Below, piece after piece: positions 21,674-30,959 of a stretch of 64,000 nucleotides of DNA. The stretch comes from Xestospongia bergquistia (lineage: Eukaryota; Porifera; Demospongiae; Haplosclerida; Petrosiidae), in contig OZ014415.1 of NCBI GenBank assembly GCA_963965975.1, forward strand, positions 4,407,001 through 4,471,000. The letters are read 5' to 3'. A program made the translations under genes and the position numbers. The notes below the pieces were generated by a model that was given only the letters and a program-made list of their open reading frames with translations, was not told the origin of the DNA and searched no databases. Each line of letters starts with the position of its first letter. Position 1 is the first letter of the stretch.

Positions 21674-22320
21674 AGACTATCAATGTGAGTGCGTGAGATA
21701 GGAGGAAGTGACAGACACTCTGACAGAGAGAAAGAGATTTTGAGAGAGAGAGATAGAGAAACTTTGAGGGTGTGTGTGTTTGTATGTGAGAGGATGACAT
21801 GCATGTAGGCAAATAGAGAATGGGAGAATGTAAAAGACACTCCAAGAGATAGAATAAGAGAGAGAGACTTCTAAAGTAAGGGAGATAGAGGCAGAGACAG
21901 AGAGACAAGCAGAAAATCTCTGTGTGAGATAGGGAATGACACACAGAGATAAAATAAATGAGAAAGAGAAATAGAGACTGATCAGGAGAGAGATGGGGAG
22001 AGTGAGAAAAACAAAAAGAGTGAGAGACTGAGAGTTTGTGTGTATGAAGAAGAAAAAGAGAGACCATAAGAGAGAGGATAGGAGAGAGACTCTGAGAGAG
22101 GGAGGGACTATAAGATAGTGAGAGCAGAGAGAGAGAAAGAGAGAGAGAGAAAGGGAGGGAGAAAGGACAGAGAGTGAGAGAGACAGAGAGTTAGAGAGAT
22201 AGAGAGACAAACTTAGGGAGATAGACTCCTATAATGTGGCAGGAGAGAGAGATAAAGAAAAAGACTGAGAGACTCTGAGAGTGTGTACGTGTGAGAGAGA
22301 CTGTGAGAGTTAAAGATTAT
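21674..22320 (+). repeat. Purine-rich GA/GT array, copy 1, right part
   Basis: Continuation of the copy 1 array after the MULE. Landmark: gaggatgacatgcatgtagg at 21792-21811, also present in copy 2 at 27606-27625. It ends at about 22325 in unrelated sequence. Confidence 0.95.
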
Positions 22321-22907
22321 GAGATAGTTGGATATGTGCCTAGAAAGCTGTCTGCTATATGCTCTCTATTCTTGAGAGCAAGAGGTTCCATAGCGTGTAA
22401 AGTCAGAAGGCAGTAAAAGGTACTCATATGACCTTCCTCAGGGAGGACTTGAAATACCTTGTACACTAATATCTTCTGGTAAACAACTAAAATTTTAAAA
22501 ATAAAAGGACTTATTAAGGATATAATACTAGCTGATAAAAACAAGAAGAAAGATGAAAGTGGAGAATCAAGGAGTGAAGATAAGGTGGATTATTTGAATT
22601 GTGGATCTGTTGTAATAAGAGTGAATAGGTAGCATGCAAATAATGGGATGTTTCACCTGAGTAGCAGAGTATTTTATTCCACCAATTCTTATATGCAGTC
22701 TTCTTTGTGTCCTGCAACTAAAATTAACAATATTTTTGTGCACTCTTCTCCAACATATATATATATTATATATATCTATTAATAGCAAAATTGAAATGAG
22801 ACAGTGATAACTTTACATGAGTGTACTACATGTGGTGCATTGTATTTGTCATCATCTTTGATTAATTTAGAACAACCATATATCATATAAAGGCATATAT
22901 TATGTTT
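22321..22907. other. Unique spacer with two weak exon-like stretches
   Basis: Not purine-rich and not repeated in the window. On the minus strand, 22500-22323 is open for 55 codons after an 'aattttag' acceptor-like site and ends VLPEEGHMSTFYCLL..NREHIADSFLGT, which looks more protein-like than its surroundings. A second stretch at about 22720-22660 (DTKKTAYKNWWNKILCYSG) lies between 'ttaattttag' and 'ag/gtgaaa'. I know no family for either. An (AT)n run lies at 22755-22780. Confidence 0.3.
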
Positions 22908-23000
22908 GAATTGGTGCCATCTTGCCTACTCCCATTTCGCCTACTCCCGTTTCGCCTACTAATTGACGACCAGTGCCATTTTGCCTACTCATGCAAAACG
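22908..23000 (+). repeat. Left terminal inverted repeat of the MULE
   Basis: The repeat contains three tandem 'cc(c).tttcgcctact' motifs (about 22924, 22939 and 22953) and a fourth, 'ccattttgcctact', at 22976. This internal reiteration is suited to multiple transposase contacts. It pairs with 24664-24735. Confidence 0.85.
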
Positions 23001-23079
23001 TGATGTAAAAGATAGAAGTAAGTTTGTAAGAAAATAAAAAAGGTTAAAAATCATCTAATAGTATTAACTTCCAACAAAA

Positions 23080-24515
23080 CTATGTATACACATATAGTTC
23101 AAATGGCAGTATGAGCAGAAATTCCTCTAATATACTCTCTAAACTAATTTGATCAAAACTACTTTTTATCTCTCCTATTTTATTGTCTTTTTCAACAGAC
23201 GTCTTAGCTCTTTTAGGTGGCTGGGATCCTGCTTCAAGTTGAGCAATACTGACTTCAGTGCTTGATTGTTCTTGCTTGAAGATTTTGACGAGTTCAAACA
23301 CATTGGGGTGGGCTTTCCTTGCAATTCGCTTCAACTTGTTGTGCCATACTTCAAGGTGGTTGTTGGTCCTAGGGCTACTGGCACCTGAGGAGAAGATGTT
23401 ACATAGTCTAGGACCAAAGTTGCCCACCAACCACATCTCTTCAAAGTAGGTCACAAACTCGTCCAATTTTTCAACATTTGGAACTTGCATCTTGATACCA
23501 TGCCAAGCAAAGCGAACAAATCGTTGAGGCACAAATGCTAGAGCAACTGTCTTCCTAACAAATTTGCTCACATCAGGATTTTGTTTGTAAGCACATTGCA
23601 GACCAAGGGTGGCTATTTTTCTATTTAAAGCTTGTGTAAAATGAAAAAAGCACCCTTTAACCTCTGTAGTTGGAAATGTCAACTCTACTGCTTGAATTAT
23701 AGCTAGTTCAAAGTCAGTGAGGACTTCTGCTGGGGCAAATGTGTAGCCTAGGTCTTCTGATTTTTGCTTGATAATCTCAACGGCTCTCAGATAAACTGCA
23801 CGACATTTACCTGGTAGCAAACAATAAACCAAAGAGAACTGCCTACCATTTTTAAATGCATGCAGAGAGAAAATTTGATAAAAGAGTCTGGGACAAATTT
23901 GAAATGTCCCATCTACATAGATTTTCTCTGCTTGTGATAGAAGCTCAAGGTTGTATTGTGTTGCAAAAATAATGATCTTGTCATCTCCTTGGCCATCTTC
24001 TACAAGTAGAAAATTCTCTCCTGCATCAGTCTCAGCCCATTCTCCACAAAAGTGTACTTCTCCTCTGGTGGTAGGCATTGCTGGGAGACACTTCCATCAC
24101 AACCTGTATAGTGATGACTTGAGGGAAGGTAGAGTAGGTAAATTTGCTGCAACTTGGTCAAGGTCTTCTCTGGTTGATATCTCTCGTAGCTGTTGCTGTA
24201 TATGGCTGGAACTGGATCAATTCTCTCTTGAACTTGCTTCTTCATTTTCTCCACTGTCATATTGGCTATGATTTCTGCTTCATTGCGTGGGTGATTGTGT
24301 TCACCTGCTCTGCTGGATACAATTTCATCTTCTTTGTTGGTCACTGCTCCCTTGCACTGTCTGCTCTTCACACATCTCCAAAAAATTCGACCATCTCTTC
24401 CTCTTTGATTGATAAGGTATTTGTGCCCTTCATAGATAAGTGATCTTGCTCCTCTCTGAGTTGTGACAAACTCTATGATCTCATTGAAATGAGTGTGCAC
24501 TGGCTTAGGTAACAC
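23080..24515 (-). pseudogene. MULE transposase with N-terminal FLYWCH finger (two breaks)
   Basis: The enzyme would cut and paste this element through its inverted repeats. The N-terminal frame (from 24515, a GTG; the true start is uncertain) has EFVTTQRGARSLIYEGHKYL and the finger residues FWRCVKSRQCKGAV..HNHP. It leaves the proper frame near 24155, and the correct frame then has a TGA at about 24107. From 24078 a 332-codon frame carries the MULE domain: D56 in YVDGTF, D122 in LTDFELA, CFFHF (C143, H146), and E243 in NNHLEVWHNKL, so the DDE triad and the C-x2-H are present. A Lys-rich tail ends at 23080. Only two small lesions separate it from an open gene, so the insertion is fairly young. 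Confidence 0.92.
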
Positions 24516-24624
24516 ACTTTTTATGTGAAATTCACATCAAAACCTGTCAACCTTTGTTTTTAGCAATTAAAATCAAAGACTGGCTTAGGTAACACCCTTT
24601 TTATGTGAAACTCACATCAAAACC
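24499..24624 (+). repeat. 80-bp period direct repeat in the MULE
   Basis: actggcttaggtaacac and the following 28 bases (to 24544) are repeated at 24579-24624 with two or three changes, an 80-base period. The first copy overlaps the N-terminal end of the transposase frame and the second lies between it and the right inverted repeat. It could be the element's promoter region, duplicated; this is only inferred from position. Confidence 0.85.
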
Positions 24625-24663
24625 ATCATGTATTTATGGTATTCCATGAATTGTATAGCATTT

Positions 24664-24735
24664 TGCATGAGTAGGCAAAATGGCACTGGTTGCAATTAGT
24701 ATACGAAATGTGAGTAGGCGAAATGGGACTAACCC
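24664..24735 (-). repeat. Right terminal inverted repeat of the MULE
   Basis: Reverse complement of the left repeat over tgcatgagtaggcaaaatgg and onward to gagtaggcgaaatggga, with scattered mismatches (tatacgaaatgtgag against the left copy's cgcctactcccg motif). It ends before the ttatgtt duplication. Confidence 0.85.
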
Positions 24736-24742
24736 TTATGTT

Positions 24743-25191
24743 CTCTGAGATAGAGACAAACTCCAAGATATTAGATGGAATCTAAGAGAAAAAAGACTCT
24801 GTGGATGAGAGAGAGACTGTGAGAGAGGAAACATTGAGAGAGAAAGTGACTGACAGACAAAAAAGACTCCATGAGTGAGATATAGTGACAGAGAAAGAAA
24901 TAAGAGAGAGAGACTCTGAGGATGAGAGAAAGAGAAAGAGGCACTGCTTGAGAGAGAGAGACATAGACTCTGAGTGCATGTTAGTGAGAGAGAGGGTCTG
25001 ACTAAGAGAAAAGATTCTGAGAGAGAGAGAAAGAGAAGAGAGACTGCTAGAGAGAGTGACTGTAAGAGAGATACTCCGAGAGAGACTCCTAAAGTAAGGA
25101 AGGGAGTGAAAGAAAAACATTTAAGAGACTTTAAGAATGTATGTATGTGTGAGAAAGACTCTGAGAGTGAGACACAATGAAAGAGTTTAAG

Positions 25192-25234
<43 letters not shown>

Positions 25235-25450
25235 AAGAGAGACTGAAAGACTTAGAGTGAAAAACTATGATAGAGAAGGAGAGAAAGAGGGAGACAGAGA
25301 CTGACAGACTCTAAGAGAGTGTGCGAGAGAGAGAGAGAGAAAGACAGACACTGTGAGTGAAAATGAGAGAGAGAGAAAAGACTCTAAAAGAGTGTGAGAC
25401 AGAGAGTGATAGAGAAAGATAAATAAAGAGCAATAGATAGAGAGAGAGAG
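24743..25450 (+). repeat. Purine-rich GA array with (TG)n
   Basis: The same GA/GT style as the other arrays. It includes a clean TG dinucleotide run at 25193-25231, the purest microsatellite of the window. It borders the MULE on one side and unique sequence on the other. Confidence 0.95.
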
Positions 25451-25980
25451 AAACCAATATACTTGAGTAGTCTAACTATTGTCAATATTAAAATAATGTG
25501 ATATATACAGCTGATCAATGTGCCTCCTGTCTTACACAGTCTTCTTCAATACTATAAGATATGATGTAATTAGTAAAAGAGGGTGTGGTCTCACAACATA
25601 GAGGTTGCAGAAGCATAACTAACAAGTAATTAATTATTAATAAGCTCCACCCATTGACTTAAAGTGTAAGAGTTCTTCAAGATTATTGGTTGTTTTTTTT
25701 AAACCAATCATAAATTTTGCAGGATTATCGGTAGGGTCTCCCTTACCATACGTATACGTAGCCATACAAACTATCATTTAAGAATCTTCTATCTCTTGAC
25801 CTAGTTTACCAAATCCTCCGTTGAGAAGACCAACCCCTATAATTAAGTACAATTAATTAGTATTACTTACTGGTCACTGCAGTCCTCAGAGTGGCAAGCT
25901 CATTGCCTGTCTCAGTTTGAAATGATCCATAACGGATAATTTTGTGTATAATATTAATAATTTCGTGTATAATAAGTTAA
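25451..25980. other. Unique spacer between GA arrays
   Basis: No gene recognised. On the minus strand 25950-25880 gives YGSFQTETGNELATLRTAVT followed by a GTAAGT donor-like site (25873-25868), which could be a short exon. It is too short to assign. A small hairpin (attggttg / aaccaat around a T run) lies at 25684-25711, and 'tttgtgtataat' is directly repeated at 25938 and 25962. Confidence 0.3.
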
Positions 25981-26901
25981 AAGAATGAGAGAGTATTTTG
26001 TTCTGTCAAGGTACTACAAGAATAAGAGAAGCGAGAGACTCTGAAAAGAAATAGATTGAGAGATACCGAGTGTGAGAGAGAGACTCCTAATGTGAGGGAG
26101 AAGAGACAGAGAGCAAGAAAGACTGAGAGACATGAGTGTGTGAGTGAGAAAAAAAGAGAGAGAAAGTGAATTAAAGGAACTGGGAGTGTGGGTGTATGAG
26201 AAAGCAGAAAAGATAGAGGTAGCCTCTGACAGTGATGCTCTATGAGATAGAAACAGAGAGACAAGAGAAAGAAACAGGAAAAGACTCTGAATCTGTGTGT
26301 GTGTTTGAGAGAGAGAGGGACAGAGAGACAAAGAGAAAATAAGAGAGAAAGAAAGAGAAATAGAGACTGATAAAGAGAGAGAGGGAGACTCTGAAAGAAA
26401 GAGAGAGAGAATAGACTGAGGAAGGAGACACAGAGAGAGACTGACAGACTCTGAGAGTGTGTGTATGTGTTTGTGTGTAAGAGGCACTCTAACAGTGATA
26501 AACTATGAGAGAGAGAGAGAGAGAGTAAGAGAAAGAAAGAGATATAGACAGAGACAGAGAAAGAGAGACAGGGAAAGACTCTGACAGTCTCTGTGCATGG
26601 GTGAGAGAAAGGGAAAGAGAGTACAGGGATGAAATAAGTGAAAGGGAAAGAGATATACAAAATAATAAGGAGAGAGGGACATTTTTAAAATGAGAGAATG
26701 AGAGACATAGAGATTCTGAGAGTATTATAGAGAGATAATCCTATTGCGAGGTGCGAGAGAGACAAGGAGAAAGACTGACAGAATCTAAGAGTGTGTGTGT
26801 AAATGAGAGAGACACTCTGACAGAGAAATACTATGAAAGAGAGAGAGATACTCTGAAAGATAGTGGGAGAGCGAGGGAGAACTTCTGTTGTGAGGAAAGA
26901 T

Positions 26902-26933
<32 letters not shown>

Positions 26934-28050
26934 TGAATGAGAGACTCTATGATTGTTTCTGTGACAGAGAAAGTGAAATTCAGAGAGAGAGAAAGAGTGA
27001 GAGAATGTGAGTATGAGTGTGCTAGAGAAAGGCTTTATGTGTGATACTGTATGAGAGAGAGATACACAATTACTAACACATACAGACAGATTGAGACTCT
27101 GAGAGTGTGTGTGTGTGTGAGGGAGGGAGAGAGACACAGAGAGATAGAGTATAATAAGAGGGAGATACAGAGACATTGATAAGGAATGTGAGACTCTAAG
27201 AGAGAGAGTTCTAAAGTAAAGGAAGGAGAGACAGATAGACTGAGAGATTCTGTGTTTGTCAGTATGAGAGAGAGAGACTTCTAAAGTGAGAGAGTGAGAG
27301 AGAAAAAAAGTGAAAGAATTTGATAGTGTATGTCTGTGTTTAATAGAGAAAGAAGGAGGGACTCTGAGAGAGATCGACTATGAGATAGAGAGAGAGGGAT
27401 AGGGACTCAGAGAGTGAGAGAGAGAGACTGTGAGGGTGACAGACTATGAGATAGAATCTCTAACAGAGATTCTCTGAGAAAGATATTAAGAGACTATGAA
27501 AGTAGGTGTGAGAAAGGAGGGAGTGAGAGATACTTTGACTGAGAGAAAGAGATTTTGAGAGAGAGAGATAGAGAAACTCTGAGGATGTTTGTGTTTGTAT
27601 GTGAGAGGATGACATGCATGTAGGGAAATAGAGAGACTGTGTGAGTGGAAGAACGTAAAAGAGAGACACTCCAAGAGATAGACTATGAGAGAGAGATTCC
27701 TAAAATAAGAGAGACATAGGCACAGAGAGATAGCCAAGCAGAAATTCTGAGAAATCTGCGTGCGAGATAGGGAGAAAGAGAAGTAGAGACTGATCAGGAG
27801 AGAGATTGTGAGAGTGACAAAAACAGAGAGAGAGAGAGTTTGAGAGTGAGAGAGAAAGATATAGACAGAAATAGAGACTGAGAGACTTTGTGTGAGAGAG
27901 ACCCTTGAGTAAAACTCAACGAGAAAAACACTCTAAGAGAGACACAGAGATAAAAGAGAGGGACTGACTCTGAGATAAAGAGAGGGAGAGTAAAAAAAGA
28001 TAAAGAGTGATAGAGATATAGAGACAGAGAGAGACATGAATAGAGTCTCT
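25981..28050 (+). repeat. Purine-rich GA/GT array, copy 2
   Basis: This is the sister of copy 1 (19580-22320). It shares the opening (tattttgttctgtcaaggta), the order of 'tgcatgggtgagag', 'cctattgcgag', 'aacttctgttgtgagg' and 'gatgacatgcatgtagg' landmarks, and the spacing between them. It lacks the MULE, with an uninterrupted site at about 27,484. The last 200 bases (27,850-28,050) have no clear partner in copy 1. Confidence 0.93.
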
Positions 28051-28400
28051 CAGAGCAAGTTCATCAGCTGAGTAGTTTGAGGTCCATAAAAAGTAACCTT
28101 AATATTTCATTAAAAAAACAATGTAACCAGTGAAACTAACAGATCAAGTCAAAGGTCAACCGAAAATGCTACATCAAAACATATTACACATTGTATTACG
28201 CTAATGACTCTTCTAATTATATTGGAATACGTTTTAGTAAATCACACATAGGAATGGATTGATTTACAAGTTCTTGAGTTGTTCATTTGTTGTCTTCTTA
28301 CTAGAAGATTTATTGATAATCAGTATAATAACTACTACTAATACACTACTAATAGACTAGTTCAATCATTATTATTACATGATATAATTTGTCATATAAA
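28051..28400. other. AT-rich spacer
   Basis: No gene seen. The phrase gtcaaaggtcaac at 28149 recurs at 29377, each time just after a GA array, so the arrays seem to have been copied with some flank. A loose (act)n/(aat)n stretch lies at 28327-28360. Confidence 0.5.
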
Positions 28401-28450
28401 AAAACATCATACATCATGACTATGGGCATTAATTAGAATAGGAGACAGAA
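28400..28450 (-). repeat. Possible LTR scrap matching the 19.1-19.55 kb LTR
   Basis: tgggcattaattagaata at 28423-28440 repeats LTR positions 19488-19505, and the match extends four bases further with one mismatch. It corresponds to one arm of the LTR hairpin. It lies directly after the last recognisable piggyBac residues. The match is short, so common descent is likely but not certain. Confidence 0.4.
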
Positions 28451-28810
28451 GGATCTTTTTTTCCACAATTAAATTTTGTTCAAGAAGTTCTTTTGTTACA
28501 GCTAACCGAAAGTCTAAGTGAGTCATTGGTTTCTTAGCAGCTATATTATGTAGTATCCATGCATTTACTAGACTGAGATCTACTAGGTGAAAGAACACTC
28601 GCTTCCACCATTTCACTGTCCTATTTCAGTACTACAATAATCTGTGAATGCTACATAATTGGCTAACGTATGTGAATAGCCATAAGACTGCAACATTTGA
28701 TCACTTAGATCGACCCACCCACGTATTGATTGTAGTCCTCTATCATCACAGGTTTAGTGATTTCTTCAACACCAGTGTGAGCTCTTCTTGTTCTCCTTCG
28801 TTTGACTAAC
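28450..28810 (-). pseudogene. piggyBac-type transposase fragment
   Basis: PiggyBac transposases cut and insert DNA at TTAA sites. Reading downward from 28810: a basic stretch (VKRRRTRRAHTG), then KPVMIEDYNQYVGG, a one-base shift, then VDLSDQMLQSYGYS at about 28700, the hallmark 'YN..MGGVDLSDQ' region of the C-terminal catalytic part. After a gap and another frame change, KWWKRVFFHLVDLSLVNAWI (from 28616) and HLDFRLAVTKELLEQ follow, as in the family. The N-terminal DDE part and both inverted repeats are missing. At least two frameshifts make this a dead fragment. Confidence 0.85.
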
Positions 28811-28829
28811 ATATCATCGTTGTTAAATG

Positions 28830-29372
28830 TGATAAAGAGAGGGAGACACACTGACAGAGAGAGAAAAACTGACAGAGAGAGACTCTTAAAGTGAAGGAAA
28901 GAAAGACAGATAGATAGATGGGCTCACAGTCACTCTGTGTGTCTCTCTCATGCACGCACAGATACACACACTCTGAGACTCTCTCTCTCTAAAGTGAGAG
29001 ACAACAAGAAATAAGAAATAGATAATCTGAGATAGATAGATAAAGGGAGAGTGAGATAGAGACAGATATAGGGTCCTAAAGTTAGGGAGACAAAAACAGT
29101 GAGAGAGAGAGAAAGGGAGAGAATAAGAGAGATCGAGAGAGAGACAGGGAATCAAAGAGAGAGAGAGATAAAGTGAGAGTTAGAGGTCATGACAATCAGA
29201 GAAAGAAAGAGAGAGACTCAGAAAGAAAGAGAGACACTTAGAAAGAGAGAAAGAGACTGTCAGACTCCATGAGTGTGTTTGTGTGAGACAGGACTCCCCC
29301 AGAGCGAGACACTATGAGAGACACGCAATCCTAGAGAGAAAAGATTAAGCAATCCTGAGAGTATGTGTGTGT
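28830..29372 (+). repeat. Purine-rich GA array
   Basis: GA/GT array like the others, with one reversed patch (about 28935-28995) where the strand turns pyrimidine-rich (ctctgtgtgtctctctcatg and similar), which suggests a local inversion. It ends in 'gtatgtgtgtgtttat' before the shared flank phrase at 29377. Confidence 0.9.
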
Positions 29373-30303
29373 TTATGTCAAAGGTCAACTAAAAATACTA
29401 CACATGTCCATTGTGATGTAAATAAGCCTCAGACCTGTGGGTTGTTATATCACTGCACACTATATTGTCATTATAGTATGATGTTGGTTCAGCTATAATG
29501 TTTTTGTTGTATGACATGACAATAATGAATCTGGATGTACAGCTATGATGTCTTTTTGTGCTTCGTCAGTGTAGTGTAAACTACCTAACTATTATTTGTA
29601 GTAGTTTCCTTCTTTGGTGCTTTCTATATTTAGTATCTTTGTGACCTCTCATGCATTATTGTTGTTATATAAAGTTGAGGCAGACAGCTAGTTCTGTCCA
29701 GACAAATATATCTGTGATATTGTATGTGTGAGCTCTATAGCTCACACTACATTAGCATCACTGTGAACTGCTATGAAATCATACATAATAGATAATACAT
29801 AATACTGTAGATCGGGAAACTTTCGCATAACAAAATTTCATGTAAAAATTAACATAAATTCGGATACAAGAGGCATGTACGAAAATTTATTAACCCTAAA
29901 TTTTGCATTACCACGTAACACGCGCACTACTTAATAAATACTTCAATGTGTAATAATTAATAATTTTAAAGTAATTAATTTTTGTACATTGTTCTAATGT
30001 ATATATAGCAGTAGTAAGTCCTGTTCCGTCTCATAATAACATTTCTTATATCATTATTGTCAAGAATTACTTCTGACTGTTATAACTTTTCATATGCTCA
30101 TTCCTTGTCAAAATCCCTGCCATTGTTAATTAGTCAGTACTGAAGAAGTTTCATTTTCCTTTTTATTCTGTCTTATCTCATTATACACTACTGATAGTTG
30201 TAGTGGTAATATTATTGACATGACATATACTCTTGCTGATCTAATAACAACACTACTGAATAATTCTGATAGAGCCGGTCTATAACTATCACATATCACA
30301 ATG
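29373..30303. other. AT-rich spacer before the satellite
   Basis: No gene recognised. Around 29815-29905, fragments such as 'ttcgcataacaaaatttcat' and 'tgtacgaaaatttatta' repeat a 'cgaaaattt'-like word in both orientations, which may be a worn-down short inverted-repeat element. The 143-bp satellite begins abruptly at about 30304. Confidence 0.4.
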
Positions 30304-30959
30304 AGTTGGTTAGTATTAACACTCTAAAGTCTTTAATTTAAAGACTTTAGAAGGTTTAGACTATTGAGTGAAGTTTATAAAGTAAACTGCTCAGTCTAAA
30401 GGACTCTACGGGACTAACTAAATAAACTGTTATTAACATTTTAGTAAGTTAGTTTGCATTAACGGTCTAAAGACTTTAATTTAAAAACTTTAGAAACCTT
30501 AGACTACTAAGTGAAATTTATAAAGTAAACTGTTCAGTCTAAAGGACTTAATGGCACGAACTAAATAAAACGCTGTTAACAATATAATAATTTCCTTGCA
30601 ATAACGCTCTAAAGTCTTTAATTTAAAAACTTTAGAAGGTTTGGACTATTGAGTGTAGTTTATAAAGTAAACTGCTCAGTCTAAAAGACTTAATGGGACT
30701 AACTAAATAAACTGCTATTAACAGAGCTGTAAGTTGGTTTGCATTAACACTCCAAAGTCTTTAATTTAAAAACTTTAGAAGGTTTAGACTATTGAGTGAA
30801 GTTTATAAAGTAAACTGCTCAGTCCAAAGGACTCTATGTGACAAACAAAATAAACTGCTATTAACAGTTTAGTAAGTTGGTTAGCATTAACACTCTAAAG
30901 TCTTTAATTTAAAGACTTTAGAAAGTTTAGACTATTGAGTAAAGTTTATAAAGTAAACT

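Larger units (their letters stand above)
22908..24735 (-). mobile_element. Mutator-like element with FLYWCH+MULE transposase
   Basis: About 1.83 kb. The ends are inverted repeats of some 70-90 bases: left 22908-23000, right 24664-24735. Near their inner edges both carry the string ccagtgccattttgcctact (left 22970-22989; reverse complement at right), and towards the tips the 'ccatttcgcctactc' motif is repeated three to four times. A likely target duplication is ttatgtt, at 22900-22906 and 24736-24742. It is seven bases exact and would be nine with one mismatch at each edge. The interior holds one transposase gene, broken by a frameshift and a stop. Confidence 0.9.

Noticed and set aside
19609..22210. 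Long minus-strand frames rich in Ser-Leu and Thr-His (also at 24782-25120, 25977-27737 and 28886-29155)
   Set aside because: They are translations of GA/GT low-complexity repeats. Several overlapping frames are open at once, and no domain or codon pattern supports a gene.
24000..24155. Continuous reading of the 24515-24000 frame to its end as part of the transposase
   Set aside because: After about 24155 the conserved sequence moves to another frame. The last ~50 codons of this frame are not family-like.
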